This document shows, piece by piece, positions 40,714 through 49,349 of a DNA stretch of 64,000 bases. Numbering within the stretch: the stretch's first letter is position 1; each line of letters opens with the position of its first letter. Below the pieces are notes generated by a model that saw only the letters and a list, made by a program, of their open reading frames with translations, had not been told where the DNA came from and did not search any database. The stretch spans positions 124,001-188,000 of the forward strand of contig NZ_JBJURJ010000005.1 of the NCBI RefSeq assembly GCF_046098205.1. The letters are read 5' to 3'. This stretch comes from Paenibacillus_AR mesotrionivorans. Its GTDB lineage: Bacteria; Bacillota; Bacilli; Paenibacillales; NBRC-103111. The position numbers and the translations under genes were made by a program.

Positions 40714-41976
40714 TCAAGCTTTCGGCTTTGGCCAGAAAAACCCCCGGAACAGCACTCCCACCACCCCGATGGCGGCAATCACCAGCCCCAGGATGAAGAA
40801 GATACGGGCCGGTCCCGCCATTTGTACCATCCCCCCGCCAAGCAGAGGCGCCGCTATCATCACAAAACCCAAAACGGTGCTTTGGATGCCGAATACCCGT
40901 CCGGTCATATGCGGCGGCGTTTCCTTCTGCAGGCAATAATGGAAGGTGACCATAAACATGCCGTTCCCAAGTCCCAATACAAACCCCAATGCTAGTACAG
41001 GCAGGATAGAGCTGCCCACCGGAAGCAAACCCAGTCCTCCGATTGACGATCCGATGAGCATATATCCCCCGCCCAGCTTCCAGCCATAACCGCCCGGACT
41101 ATTCCGCTTGCTCAGAATGGTAATGATCAGAACTGCGCCTGCACCCGCAGCCGCCACCATCCAGCCCAGCATAGCCTCCTGGTCCGGGGCGATCATCCGA
41201 AACAGACTGGTAAATTGAAAATCCACCAATTGAATGGCCATCGATCCTGCCAAGCCGAACAGCATCGTAAATAACAGCAGCCTGCTGCGAAAAATAAAGC
41301 TCCACCCTTCCTTCCACATGGCTTTCAGGGTTTGTTTTTGCGCAGTTGGGTCATCTTCATTCATCCCCGTGTGGGCCTGGGCGGCCTCCGCATTCCGGAC
41401 GGTAAACAAAAGACCGTAGGAGCCGATCCGGAAGAAAGCACAGAGCAGAATACACCATTGAGGGGACAAAAAGGACAACGCAAGTCCGCCAAGCAGCGGG
41501 CCGGCAAGCTTCGAGCCCTGGTTGACGATTCCATTCAGGGAGGTGGCCTGCAGCAGCTGGTCCTCCCTGACCAGACGACGGGTGAGAGCCTGCTGAGCCG
41601 GCACATTCATGGTAGAGACTGCCGCACGAAGCGCGATGATCGGAAGCAGCCACGCCATATTCGGCGCCAGCAGGACGAGCAGGGTCAGCACTGCCGTTGT
41701 CAGATCACAGATCCGCATGAGCTTCAGCTTGTTCAATTTGTCTGCAGCCACACCTGCGGCGGAGCCCAGCAGAATGCCGGGCAGAGCGACGGCTACGGGA
41801 ATCAGCGCCAGCATCAGCGGGCTTACCTGCCACCGGTACCCCACCAGCACCTGGATGGCCAATACATCGAACCAATCGCCGAAGGTCGCCGCCGCGTATG
41901 CGCTGTATACCCGGACATACACCTTGTTGCGCAGCAGGCTTGCGGCCGGTCTCTCTTGCTGTAGAACCAATGACAT
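40714..41976 (-). CDS. MFS family efflux transporter (macrolide-efflux/MefA-like)
   Basis: 420 residues with about 12 membrane helices. The N-terminus (YVRVYSAYAAATFGDWFDVLAIQVL) and the helix 2-3 loop (GSAAGVAADKLNKLKLMRICDLTTA) match the small-molecule exporter branch of the MFS that includes MefA-type proteins. A second half begins near LLLFTMLFGLAGSMAIQLVDFQF. Proton-driven export is expected; the substrate cannot be told from sequence. The winged-helix/TPR regulator is transcribed toward it 105 bp upstream and may control it. A strong terminator follows. Confidence 0.85.
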   Translation of the reverse strand: MSLVLQQERPAASLLRNKVYVRVYSAYAAATFGDWFDVLAIQVLVGYRWQVSPLMLALIPVAVALPGILLGSAAGVAADKLNKLKLMRICDLTTAVLTLLVLLAPNMAWLLPIIALRAAVSTMNVPAQQALTRRLVREDQLLQATSLNGIVNQGSKLAGPLLGGLALSFLSPQWCILLCAFFRIGSYGLLFTVRNAEAAQAHTGMNEDDPTAQKQTLKAMWKEGWSFIFRSRLLLFTMLFGLAGSMAIQLVDFQFTSLFRMIAPDQEAMLGWMVAAAGAGAVLIITILSKRNSPGGYGWKLGGGYMLIGSSIGGLGLLPVGSSILPVLALGFVLGLGNGMFMVTFHYCLQKETPPHMTGRVFGIQSTVLGFVMIAAPLLGGGMVQMAGPARIFFILGLVIAAIGVVGVLFRGFFWPKPKA

Positions 41977-42081
41977 CTCGTTTTCCTCCGCATCCCAATA
42001 AAATCATGTTCCCCAATGAATGAGGCTATGATCTTATCCTAACGGTGAAATGTCAGAGGAATATCAGAGAAGCCGAGGCCA

Positions 42082-43233
42082 TTACCGCAAGGCTTGCTGC
42101 ATGGCCGTTTCCAGGGTCTGAAGCAGTCCATTCCCCAAAAACTGTTCAAAAAAAGCTTGGTACAGGCTTTTATATTTGGAACGGAGCTTGTCATCCCCCA
42201 GCCTGTCCACATAATGCATAATCCGGTGCAAAGCATGAAGCTGCAGCGGGACGAATCCGCTTTTCTCCAAAATAGCCAGCCCTTCATCCAAATAACGTTC
42301 GGCATCCTGATGCTTGCGCTGCCTCAGCTTCCACAATCCCGTAGCAATCCGGAACCCCCCCATTTCCCGCAAATAAGGCTTTTCAACCAATATGGAGGTT
42401 TCCAATCGGGCTGCCAGCTGTTCAATCACAGCATCCCCGCTCTCTGCTACGATATGGGCAAACATTAGCGTAATAATCGCATATGGAAGAAAGGTGGAAT
42501 AGTCCGGGTGTTCGGAAATGAATTGCTCCGTCAGCCTAAGCCGTTCCATAGCCTTCTCTATGTATCCGTCCAAAATGTATAAATCCACTATATTGAGAAT
42601 TTCAAGCTCCGTGTGATGGTTTACAGGAAGGAGCCCCCGTTCAAGCACCGTCTCGCAGTATGCCATTCTTTGGCCCGAATCGCCGGTATACATATAGAAA
42701 AGAAGCAGGAAATAGAAGCGCGACTTCCAGGGATACTCCTCCGTCCGGAGCAGCCATTCCACATCCCCCTGGACAAAATGGAGATAAACCGCATAAAACG
42801 GGTCCAGCTCATAACCCAATACATCCTGCTGTCTGGCCAGGATCATCATGGAGCGGCCTTGGCCGTAGGTATGATACTTGCCGAATACATTCCGCATCGC
42901 CTGGTTCAAAGCCGGATCACGGGCGGCAGGAACCGTATCGTGCAAGCCTGTTTGTTCCTTCAAAACCAGACTGTAGCCCTGGCCCCGGACCGTCCGGATT
43001 TCCAGGCCGTGCAGCACGGACAGCTTCTTCCGAAGCCGGTACACATGGTCATCCACCGTCCGTTCCACGGGATACTCCATGGGCCATACCTGATCCAACA
43101 GCTGCTCCCGGCTATAGGCGCGCCCCTGATGCGAATAGAGAAACGCCAGCAGCGCATATTCCTTGGGAAGCAGCCGGATGGTCAGGCCCTCCGCCTCTAC
43201 CTGGTACTGGACTTCATCAAAGCTCAAATGCAT
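42082..43233 (-). CDS. OmpR/PhoB-type winged-helix regulator with TPR-like domain
   Basis: 383 residues from the ATG at 43233 (a TTG at 43245 with a weak GAGG site is an alternative). Residues ~1-90 are a Trans_reg_C winged helix (LLPKEYALLAFLYSHQGRAYSREQLLDQVW, VDDHVYRLRKKL, IRTVRGQGYSLVL). There is no receiver domain. Residues ~130-383 are all-helical and TPR-like (YCETVLERGLLPVNHHTELEILNIVDLYILDGYIEKAMERLRL). This arrangement resembles SARP/BTAD-like and similar one-component regulators that sense a ligand or partner through helical repeats. The -10 candidate TATAAT lies 120 bp upstream. Its likely target is the MFS gene downstream. Confidence 0.75.
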   Translation of the reverse strand: MHLSFDEVQYQVEAEGLTIRLLPKEYALLAFLYSHQGRAYSREQLLDQVWPMEYPVERTVDDHVYRLRKKLSVLHGLEIRTVRGQGYSLVLKEQTGLHDTVPAARDPALNQAMRNVFGKYHTYGQGRSMMILARQQDVLGYELDPFYAVYLHFVQGDVEWLLRTEEYPWKSRFYFLLLFYMYTGDSGQRMAYCETVLERGLLPVNHHTELEILNIVDLYILDGYIEKAMERLRLTEQFISEHPDYSTFLPYAIITLMFAHIVAESGDAVIEQLAARLETSILVEKPYLREMGGFRIATGLWKLRQRKHQDAERYLDEGLAILEKSGFVPLQLHALHRIMHYVDRLGDDKLRSKYKSLYQAFFEQFLGNGLLQTLETAMQQALR

Positions 43234-43352
43234 AATTGCACCCAAATTGCTGCCTCATAATCGTTATTCTAGCTCCTTCGCGGCTATCAAAATGTCCCGG
43301 ATTTCCTCCAATCGATTTCACAGCTACGAATAGAAGGCATGATCCATACTCC

Positions 43353-43358
43353 ATTATA
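43353..43358 (-). promoter_or_regulatory. -10 box candidate for the winged-helix regulator
   Basis: Consensus TATAAT on the minus strand between the xylH stop codon and the regulator gene, 120 bp before its start; the -35 match is weak. Confidence 0.4.
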
Positions 43359-43386
43359 TCCAATTTTCACAGAAACGACAGGTCTG

Positions 43387-44574
43387 TTATTTACCTGCCT
43401 TCTTCCGGTTGGCAATATCCAGCCACACGGCAAAAACAAGGATGCTGCCCTTCACCACATACTGCCAGAAGGACTCCAAGCCCATGAGGGACATCCCGTT
43501 GTCCAGAGACGTCATGACCAATGCGCCGATGATCGCCCCGGTGATTTTGCCCGAGCCGCCCATTAAGGAGGTGCCCCCGATCACACACGCGGCGATAGCA
43601 TCCATCTCCGCCATGTTGCCCGCCGAAATGGTAGCCGACGACAGCCGGGAGGTCAGCACAAGAGAAGCAATGGCCCCCAGCAGGCCGCTGAACAAAAAGA
43701 CAACAAGTGTTTTGGCTTTGATGTTGATACCGGACAGCCGCGCTGCCTCCAGATTGCCGCCGATAGCATAGATGTGACGGCCGAGGGTGGTTCTTGTAGC
43801 AATGAAGGAGAAGATCAAGGCCAGTGCAATGACGAAAATAATGGGAAACGGGATGCCCTTATAGCTGTTTACCACCAGCACAAACGCGATGACCAGCAGG
43901 CTGGAGCCGGCCATTTTCAACAGATCGATCTGCAAGGGGGCCACCTTGAACCCGTATTTCTGGCGGGAGCTGCGTTTGCGCAGGGTAGACCAGACCATCC
44001 CGGCCACCGCCGCTCCGGCTAACAGCCAACCGAAGCCTTTGGCAAAATACGCATTTCCCATCATGGTAAAGTTCGTGTCGGAAATCGAGATGGTCATGGA
44101 ATGGGTGACACCCATGAGCACACCCCGAAATACCAGCATCCCCCCCAGTGTAACGATAAAAGCGGGAACCGCCTTGTAGGCCACCAGCCAGCCCTGGAAC
44201 ATGCCCAGCACGGCGCCTGCAGCCAGAGTGCCGACAATCACCACACCTGTGGGCAGCCCCCACCAATTGCTCAGGATGGCGGCGATCCCTCCGGTTAGCC
44301 CCACAATGGAGCCCACCGACAAATCAATATGTCCGGCCACAATTACCAGCACCATACCGATGGCGAGAATGGCCGTTACCGACATTTGGGTAAACAGATT
44401 GGACAGATTCCGGGGTGTCAGGAAGGTATCATTCATCAGGCCGAACATTAGCCAGATCAGAACCAGGGCGCCTACCATGGTATAAGCGCGGACATCCATT
44501 TTGCCGAACAGCGGTCTCTTCTTGACAGGTTGGGTGACGGCGGACGGATCGGCCGTTTGAGTTATCGGTTGCAT
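43387..44574 (-). CDS. xylH: Xylose-type ABC importer permease XylH
   Basis: 395 residues from the ATG at 44574; AGGAGG lies 8 nt upstream inside the end of xylG, so the two genes are coupled. About ten membrane helices in the BPD_transp_2 fold; AIGMVLVIVAGHIDLSVGSIVGLTGG is the hallmark of XylH/RbsC/MglC permeases, and GRHIYAIGGNLEAARLSGIN the conserved cytoplasmic loop. Imports a pentose with the XylG ATPase and XylF lipoprotein. Last gene of the importer; no clear terminator follows before the next gene. Confidence 0.92.
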   Translation of the reverse strand: MQPITQTADPSAVTQPVKKRPLFGKMDVRAYTMVGALVLIWLMFGLMNDTFLTPRNLSNLFTQMSVTAILAIGMVLVIVAGHIDLSVGSIVGLTGGIAAILSNWWGLPTGVVIVGTLAAGAVLGMFQGWLVAYKAVPAFIVTLGGMLVFRGVLMGVTHSMTISISDTNFTMMGNAYFAKGFGWLLAGAAVAGMVWSTLRKRSSRQKYGFKVAPLQIDLLKMAGSSLLVIAFVLVVNSYKGIPFPIIFVIALALIFSFIATRTTLGRHIYAIGGNLEAARLSGINIKAKTLVVFLFSGLLGAIASLVLTSRLSSATISAGNMAEMDAIAACVIGGTSLMGGSGKITGAIIGALVMTSLDNGMSLMGLESFWQYVVKGSILVFAVWLDIANRKKAGK

Positions 44575-44575
44575 G

Positions 44576-46087
44576 TTATTTTCCTCCTGTTGCAGCCAGC
44601 ATAATCGTTTCCTGTGTTGCTTCCCTGTAATCCAGCTCCTGCACAAGCTGCCCTTCGCACATGACAAGAATCCGGTCACTCATGCCAAGCACCTCCGGAA
44701 GCTCGGATGAAATCATAAGAATCGCCACCCCTTGCTCGACCAGGCGGTTCATCAGGTTATAAATTTCGTATTTGGCCCCGACGTCAATCCCCCGGGTCGG
44801 TTCGTCCATGATCAGGATGGTGGGATTGGACATGAGCCATTTGCCGATGACGACCTTCTGCTGATTGCCGCCGGACAAGGTACCTGCCGGAGTTTCCAGG
44901 GAAGCCGTCTTTGTTTTCAGCTCCCGGACGTACTGTTCTCCCCAGCGGATTTCCTCGTTATCGTTAATAATCCCGAAGCGGGACACTCTGCCCATTGTCG
45001 CCATGGTGGTATTGGTTTTCACGTCCATCGGCAGGACCAGCCCCTGGCGTTTGCGGTCCTCCGTGACCAAAGCCATTCCTGCTGCTATAGCATCCGCGAC
45101 ACTCCTGATCCGCGCAGGCTTGCCATTGATCCGCACCTCTCCCTCCGCCCTGCCTTCATAAGCTCCGAAGAGACTGGAAACCAGCTCCGTGCGGCCCGCT
45201 CCCATCAAACCGGCGATCCCGAGAATTTCCCCGCGGCGCAGCTGGAAGCTGGCATCCCGGATCACCTTCTGATCCGCCTTTTCCTTGTGCCATACTCTGT
45301 AATGGTTAACCTCCAGAACAACCTCACCGGGACGGTGGGGGACACGGGGATACCGTTCGGTCAGCTCTCTGCCTACCATCAGGGATACAATCTGGTCGTC
45401 ATTGGTTTCGTTGCGGTCCAGCGTGGCAATGGTCTGCCCATCCCGCAGGACGGTAATGGAATCCGCCAGCCGGAACACCTCCGGCATCTTGTGGGAGATG
45501 TAGATGCAGGATACCCCCTGGGACCGGAGCTGGTTCAGAATCCCCGCCAGAATCTCCACCTCGCTTTCGGTCAAAGCAGCGGTGGGTTCATCGAGAATGA
45601 GAATCCGGGTATGCTTGGATAAGGCCTTTGCAATTTCCACCAGCTGCTGCTGTCCGATGCCCAAATTGCCGATTGGGGTATCCGGGCTCATATGCAGGCC
45701 GACCCGCTCCAGCCAGTCCGCAGCCGCGCGGTACAGCTGATCCCATTGGATAACCCCCCGTTTGACAGGCTCGGAGCCGAGGAAGATGTTCTCTCCTATG
45801 GTCATTTCCTTGACCAGCGCCAGCTCCTGGTGGATGATGGCGATGCCCGCACGCTCCGCATCCGTGATGGAGGCGAAGGTTTTGGGCTCACCGTCCACCT
45901 TGATTTCCCCTGTATAGGTGCCCGACGGGTACAAGCCGCTCAGCACCTTCATCAGCGTTGACTTGCCTGCCCCGTTTTCCCCGCACAGGGCATGAATCTC
46001 CCCCTGGCGGACCTTCAGGTTTACGCCGCTCAGGGCTTTGACGCCAGGGAATTCTTTGGTGATGTGATTCATCTCTAAGGCATACAT
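44576..46087 (-). CDS. xylG: Xylose-type ABC importer ATPase XylG
   Basis: 503 residues from the ATG at 46087 (AGGGG 8 nt upstream). Two fused ATPase domains: the first with Walker A GENGAGKST (~36-44), signature LGIGQQQLVEIAKAL and Walker B ILILDEPTAAL; the second with the degenerate Walker A GLMGAGRTEL, signature LSGGNQQKVVIGKWL and ILIMDEPTRGIDVG. This two-domain form with a degenerate second P-loop is usual in the XylG/RbsA/MglA class. It powers uptake through XylH; the permease gene starts 2 bp after its stop codon. Confidence 0.93.
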   Translation of the reverse strand: MYALEMNHITKEFPGVKALSGVNLKVRQGEIHALCGENGAGKSTLMKVLSGLYPSGTYTGEIKVDGEPKTFASITDAERAGIAIIHQELALVKEMTIGENIFLGSEPVKRGVIQWDQLYRAAADWLERVGLHMSPDTPIGNLGIGQQQLVEIAKALSKHTRILILDEPTAALTESEVEILAGILNQLRSQGVSCIYISHKMPEVFRLADSITVLRDGQTIATLDRNETNDDQIVSLMVGRELTERYPRVPHRPGEVVLEVNHYRVWHKEKADQKVIRDASFQLRRGEILGIAGLMGAGRTELVSSLFGAYEGRAEGEVRINGKPARIRSVADAIAAGMALVTEDRKRQGLVLPMDVKTNTTMATMGRVSRFGIINDNEEIRWGEQYVRELKTKTASLETPAGTLSGGNQQKVVIGKWLMSNPTILIMDEPTRGIDVGAKYEIYNLMNRLVEQGVAILMISSELPEVLGMSDRILVMCEGQLVQELDYREATQETIMLAATGGK

Positions 46088-46182
46088 GCTCCCAGCCCCT
46101 ATCTGTAAAATGAGGGACGGCGGATGTCCGCCGCCCCTCCTGTATCGCCGTGCTTCTGTGTGATGCTGCTTCACGCTTAGGA

Positions 46183-47313
46183 TTACGGCTTCGGCCATTG
46201 ATCCTTCGGCACGTTCTTGTACACATCCTCGAGCTTATGGAAGCCGTCCTTGATGACGGTATCCGCTAGATTGGATTTGTCTACCGCGATGGGGTCCAGC
46301 AGAATGGACGGCACATCAATCTTGCCGTTGTTGACCTTTTTGCCCGCGTCGGCAACCTTGCCGTCCTTGGCCAGAGCAACAGCCATCTCCGCCGCCTTGG
46401 TGGCGATGGACTTGATCGGCTTGTAAACCGTCATCGTCTGGGTTCCTTCCGCGATCCGCTGGACAGCCGCCAAGTCCGCATCCTGGCCGGATACCGGGAT
46501 TTTGCCGGCCAGCCCCTGCGCCGCCAGCGCCTGGATGGCGCCGCCGGCAGTACCATCGTTAGCCGCTACCACAGCCTGAATGTTGTTCTTATTCGCCGTC
46601 AGCGCATTCTCCATGTTCTTCAGCGCTTCCTCCGGCTTCCAGTCCTTGGAGAACTGGTCGTACACGATCTTGATGTCGCCCTTTTCCTTCAGCGGATTCA
46701 GCACCTTCATAGCGCCTTCCTTGAACATATGGGCGTTGTTATCCGTGTCCGCGCCGCCGATATAAACGAAATTCCCTTTGCCAACCTTGGAGGTTACCGC
46801 TTGAGCCTGCATTTCACCCACCCGCACATTGTCGAAGGAGATGTAATAATCCACCTCCGAGTTCTTGATCAGCCGGTCGTAGGAGATGACCTTGATGCCT
46901 TCTTTGTGCGCCTTGTCCACAATGGGGGCGGTGGCTTCCGCATTATGGGGGATTACCACAAGCACATCCACGCCTTGGGAAATCAGCTGCTCCGCTTGGC
47001 TCATCTGGGTGGCGTCATCCCCGTTGGCCGCCAGCACCTTCACTTCACCGCCCATCTCCTTGACCTTGGCAGAGAAGATATCCCGGTCCTTCTGCCAGCG
47101 CTCCTCCTTGAGCGTATCCATGGACATGCCGATGATGAGCTTGCCGTCATCCTTCTTGCCTGCCGCAGCCGGTTGGCCGGATGCCCCTGCCGCCGGTGAG
47201 GCTGCAGTTGATTTGGTATCATTGCCATTGGTGACGGCGCCGCAGCCTGCCACCGATGCGCCCAGCAGCATCGCCGCCAAGGTGATGCTTGTGCCTTTGC
47301 TCCATTTGTTCAT
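46183..47313 (-). CDS. xylF: Xylose-type ABC importer lipoprotein XylF
   Basis: 376 residues; ATG with a purine-rich ribosome site (AAAAGGGGAG). Lipoprotein signal with LGASVAGC (Cys24), then a linker to ~52. The Peripla_BP_4 fold shows IGMSMDTLKEERWQKDRDIF, DVLVVIPHNAEATAPIVDKA, VISYDRLIKNSEVDYYISFDN and the NDGTAGGAIQAL block, matching XylF-type pentose binders. First gene of xylFGH. Its promoter region has an extended -10, a near-cre site at the predicted transcription start, and two 13-bp direct repeats upstream that are candidate sites for the YesN-type regulator encoded just before it. Confidence 0.92.
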   Translation of the reverse strand: MNKWSKGTSITLAAMLLGASVAGCGAVTNGNDTKSTAASPAAGASGQPAAAGKKDDGKLIIGMSMDTLKEERWQKDRDIFSAKVKEMGGEVKVLAANGDDATQMSQAEQLISQGVDVLVVIPHNAEATAPIVDKAHKEGIKVISYDRLIKNSEVDYYISFDNVRVGEMQAQAVTSKVGKGNFVYIGGADTDNNAHMFKEGAMKVLNPLKEKGDIKIVYDQFSKDWKPEEALKNMENALTANKNNIQAVVAANDGTAGGAIQALAAQGLAGKIPVSGQDADLAAVQRIAEGTQTMTVYKPIKSIATKAAEMAVALAKDGKVADAGKKVNNGKIDVPSILLDPIAVDKSNLADTVIKDGFHKLEDVYKNVPKDQWPKP

Positions 47314-47358
47314 GAACGAGATCTCCCCTTTTCGATATCGTCATCGTCGCTTGACGGT

Positions 47359-47372
47359 TGGTTCCGCTTACA
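47359..47372 (-). promoter_or_regulatory. cre-like site at the xylF transcription start
   Basis: TGTAAGCGGAACCA, one mismatch to TGTAANCGNTNNCA, lies 5 bp downstream of the -10 box, where CcpA binding would block initiation. Confidence 0.5.
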
Positions 47373-47377
47373 CATTC

Positions 47378-47386
47378 ATTGTAGCA
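47378..47386 (-). promoter_or_regulatory. xylF: Extended -10 promoter of xylFGH
   Basis: TGCTACAAT on the minus strand (TACAAT at 47383-47378 with TGC before it). No good -35 is present, as expected for an activator-dependent promoter. Confidence 0.55.
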
Positions 47387-47419
47387 AGGGCGGATACCGG
47401 GGGAATATGCTGGCGACCT

Positions 47420-47503
47420 GCACTAATTTGGCTTGCAGCAGCATGGATTCATGATGTTTTGAAAGCGTATACACCTTATTTGCAGAACAAGCACTATTTT
47501 GGC
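47420..47503 (-). promoter_or_regulatory. Pair of 13-bp direct repeats upstream of xylF (regulator sites)
   Basis: GCACTAATTTGGC (47420-47432) and GCACTATTTTGGC (47491-47503), one mismatch, same orientation, 71 bp apart. On the minus strand a weaker second half (GCCAGCATATTCC) follows the proximal copy after about two helical turns. Position and spacing suit an AraC/YesN activator; binding is inferred. Confidence 0.5.
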
Positions 47504-47526
47504 GGCTTCCAGCACAAATGCGTTGG

Positions 47527-47690
47527 TGGTCGCGGGGGCCCGGGGCAGCGGCGGATTGTGTGCTCGGTTTTTCATATGTAAGTGGTCGCTGAAGCCCCAG
47601 TTCGGCGGTTTATACTCGGTTTTTCATACATAAATGGCCGCGGGAGCCCCAGTTCGGCGGTTTATACTCGGTTTTTCATATACAGGTAGG
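47527..47690. repeat. Repeat family D, copy 2: 52-bp tandem repeat with CTCGGTTTTTCATA core
   Basis: CTCGGTTTTTCATA starts at 47563, 47615 and 47667, exactly 52 bp apart and all in one orientation, within a longer repeated unit (AGCCCCAGTTCGGCGGTTTA). The core is the reverse complement of the module at 31364-31386. It lies in the 467-bp gap between the response-regulator gene and xylF, on the distal side of the xylF promoter. Confidence 0.8.
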
Positions 47691-47732
47691 CACGTGGGCC
47701 CGTGCTCGGTCGCGAAAGGCCTTGTGAAGTAA

Positions 47733-47774
47733 CAAGAATGCCCCCGAGCCAGAACGGCTGCGCGGGAGCATTCC
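47733..47774 (-). terminator. Intrinsic terminator after the sensor operon
   Basis: GAATGCCCCCG and CGGGAGCATTC arms (one mismatch) with TTGTT following on the minus strand. It separates the sensor-kinase-regulator operon from xylFGH. Confidence 0.7.
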
Positions 47775-47780
47775 GAAATT

Positions 47781-49349
47781 TCATTCCGCCCCTTGCTGGC
47801 GGTATTCCGTCGGCGTTACGCCGGTGGTTTTTTTGAAGATGCGGCTGAAATAGTTGGGGTCGTTATACCCCACCTCGTAGCAAATCTCCTTGAAGCTCAA
47901 CTCCCCGTCCGCTAACAGCCTCTTGGCCTCACCAATCCGCAGCCGGGTCAGATAGTCGGTGAAGTTCTCCCCCGTGTACTGCTTGAACACCTTGCTGAAA
48001 TAATACGGGCTCAGATTCACCGATTCGGCCGTCTGCTCCATGGACACATCGGTTTTGTACCATTGCTCCATATACCTCTTGGCCCGCTCTATCACATGCT
48101 GCTGCCGCTGCTCCCGCTCTGCCGACATGGCGGCCAGCAGCCTCTCCACCTGCTCCCCCGCCGCATGCCGCAGCGTCTCCTCCCCCTCTGCCGCGGCCAG
48201 CTCCGCCAGCAGCTCCCGGGGCACCCGCACCGGGAGGCGCCGGGCCGCAGACAGAAGCATGGCGCAGACCTCATTGCGGCAGCGGATCATATCGCCCGGC
48301 GCAATGGCGAAGAGACTATCCAGAATTTGCCCGATCCGCCAACGCGCCTCCTCGGCCTGCTGCCTCCTCAGGGCCTCTAAAAGGCCCTGCTCCAGCTCAG
48401 CGGCCAGCTCCTGCTCCTCCGGCTGACGCATATCCTCGGCATGCCTTATCCGCAGCTGGGCGTCGGACGGCACTGCCGATGCCGATAAGGATGCCGCCCG
48501 GTACGAATCCCGGAGCCCGTGAACACCCTCGGAGAGCGGACCAATGCCGATAATGGGAGTCAACCCGAAGCGGTTTTGCACATAATCGAGGAACTCCTCC
48601 CCCCGGCGGACAGCCTCTACCCGTTGGGTGAAGCCGGCCCCCCGCTCCGCCACCGGCACCATCACCGCGATTTTATTGCCCAGAAGAGGACTGACCATAC
48701 AGGCCAGCCGCGATTTGGCATATACTTTGAAGCTGTTGTACAGCTCCTGCCGGACCTGGCGGAAAACCTCCCAGCCCGCCTCACCCAAGGGAAACACCAG
48801 CACCATCGCATAACCGGTGCTCCACTGCAGCCCGGCCAGTCCCGTCAAATGGGACAGGTCCGTCTCCAGAACACAATCGGTCATCAGCATCAGGGTCAGC
48901 TCATTCTCCACCAACGGGAGCAGCCGGGACAGCTTCTCTCTCAGCACCAGTTCCTCCGCCCGCCGGCTCCGCTCTCCCTCCTTCTCGGTCATCAGGCGGT
49001 GCAGCACCTCCAGCAGTTCCTCGCGTTTCGCCGGCTTCAGAATATATTCCTTCACCCCTAAGGAAACAGCCTCCTTGGCATAGGCAAAAAAATCATGCGC
49101 TGTCACCAGCACCACCCTGGCCTCCGGCTGGCGCTTGCGGATTTCCCGGATGGCATCCAGCCCCTGAATGCCCGGCATCTTGATATCCATGAAGATAAAA
49201 TCGGGACGCTCCTCCTCCGCCAGCTGAATGGCCTTGCGGCCGTTCTCCGCATGGACATAGGTGAACATGTCAGGCAGCATACGCCTTGTCATCATCTCCA
49301 GGCCTTCCCGCTCCAGCGCCTCGTCGTCCGCGATCATAAGCTTATACAT
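47781..49349 (-). CDS. Response regulator, YesN type, of the xylose-sensing module
   Basis: 522 residues from the ATG at 49349 (GGGAGGAAGG upstream). Receiver at 1-120 (LMIADDEA, phospho-acceptor in FIFMDIKMPG near 55, VTAHDFFAY, EYILKPAK). Linker ~130-410. AraC double helix-turn-helix ~415-520 (VSMEQTAESVNLSPYYFSKVFKQYTGENFTDYL, FKEICYEVGYNDPNYFSRIFKKTTGVTPTEYR). Its gene overlaps the kinase gene by 8 bp. In Clostridium beijerinckii the homologous arrangement XylFII-LytS-YesN activates xylFGH, which lies directly downstream here. Likely role: xylose-induced activation of the importer. Confidence 0.92.
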   Translation of the reverse strand: MYKLMIADDEALEREGLEMMTRRMLPDMFTYVHAENGRKAIQLAEEERPDFIFMDIKMPGIQGLDAIREIRKRQPEARVVLVTAHDFFAYAKEAVSLGVKEYILKPAKREELLEVLHRLMTEKEGERSRRAEELVLREKLSRLLPLVENELTLMLMTDCVLETDLSHLTGLAGLQWSTGYAMVLVFPLGEAGWEVFRQVRQELYNSFKVYAKSRLACMVSPLLGNKIAVMVPVAERGAGFTQRVEAVRRGEEFLDYVQNRFGLTPIIGIGPLSEGVHGLRDSYRAASLSASAVPSDAQLRIRHAEDMRQPEEQELAAELEQGLLEALRRQQAEEARWRIGQILDSLFAIAPGDMIRCRNEVCAMLLSAARRLPVRVPRELLAELAAAEGEETLRHAAGEQVERLLAAMSAEREQRQQHVIERAKRYMEQWYKTDVSMEQTAESVNLSPYYFSKVFKQYTGENFTDYLTRLRIGEAKRLLADGELSFKEICYEVGYNDPNYFSRIFKKTTGVTPTEYRQQGAE

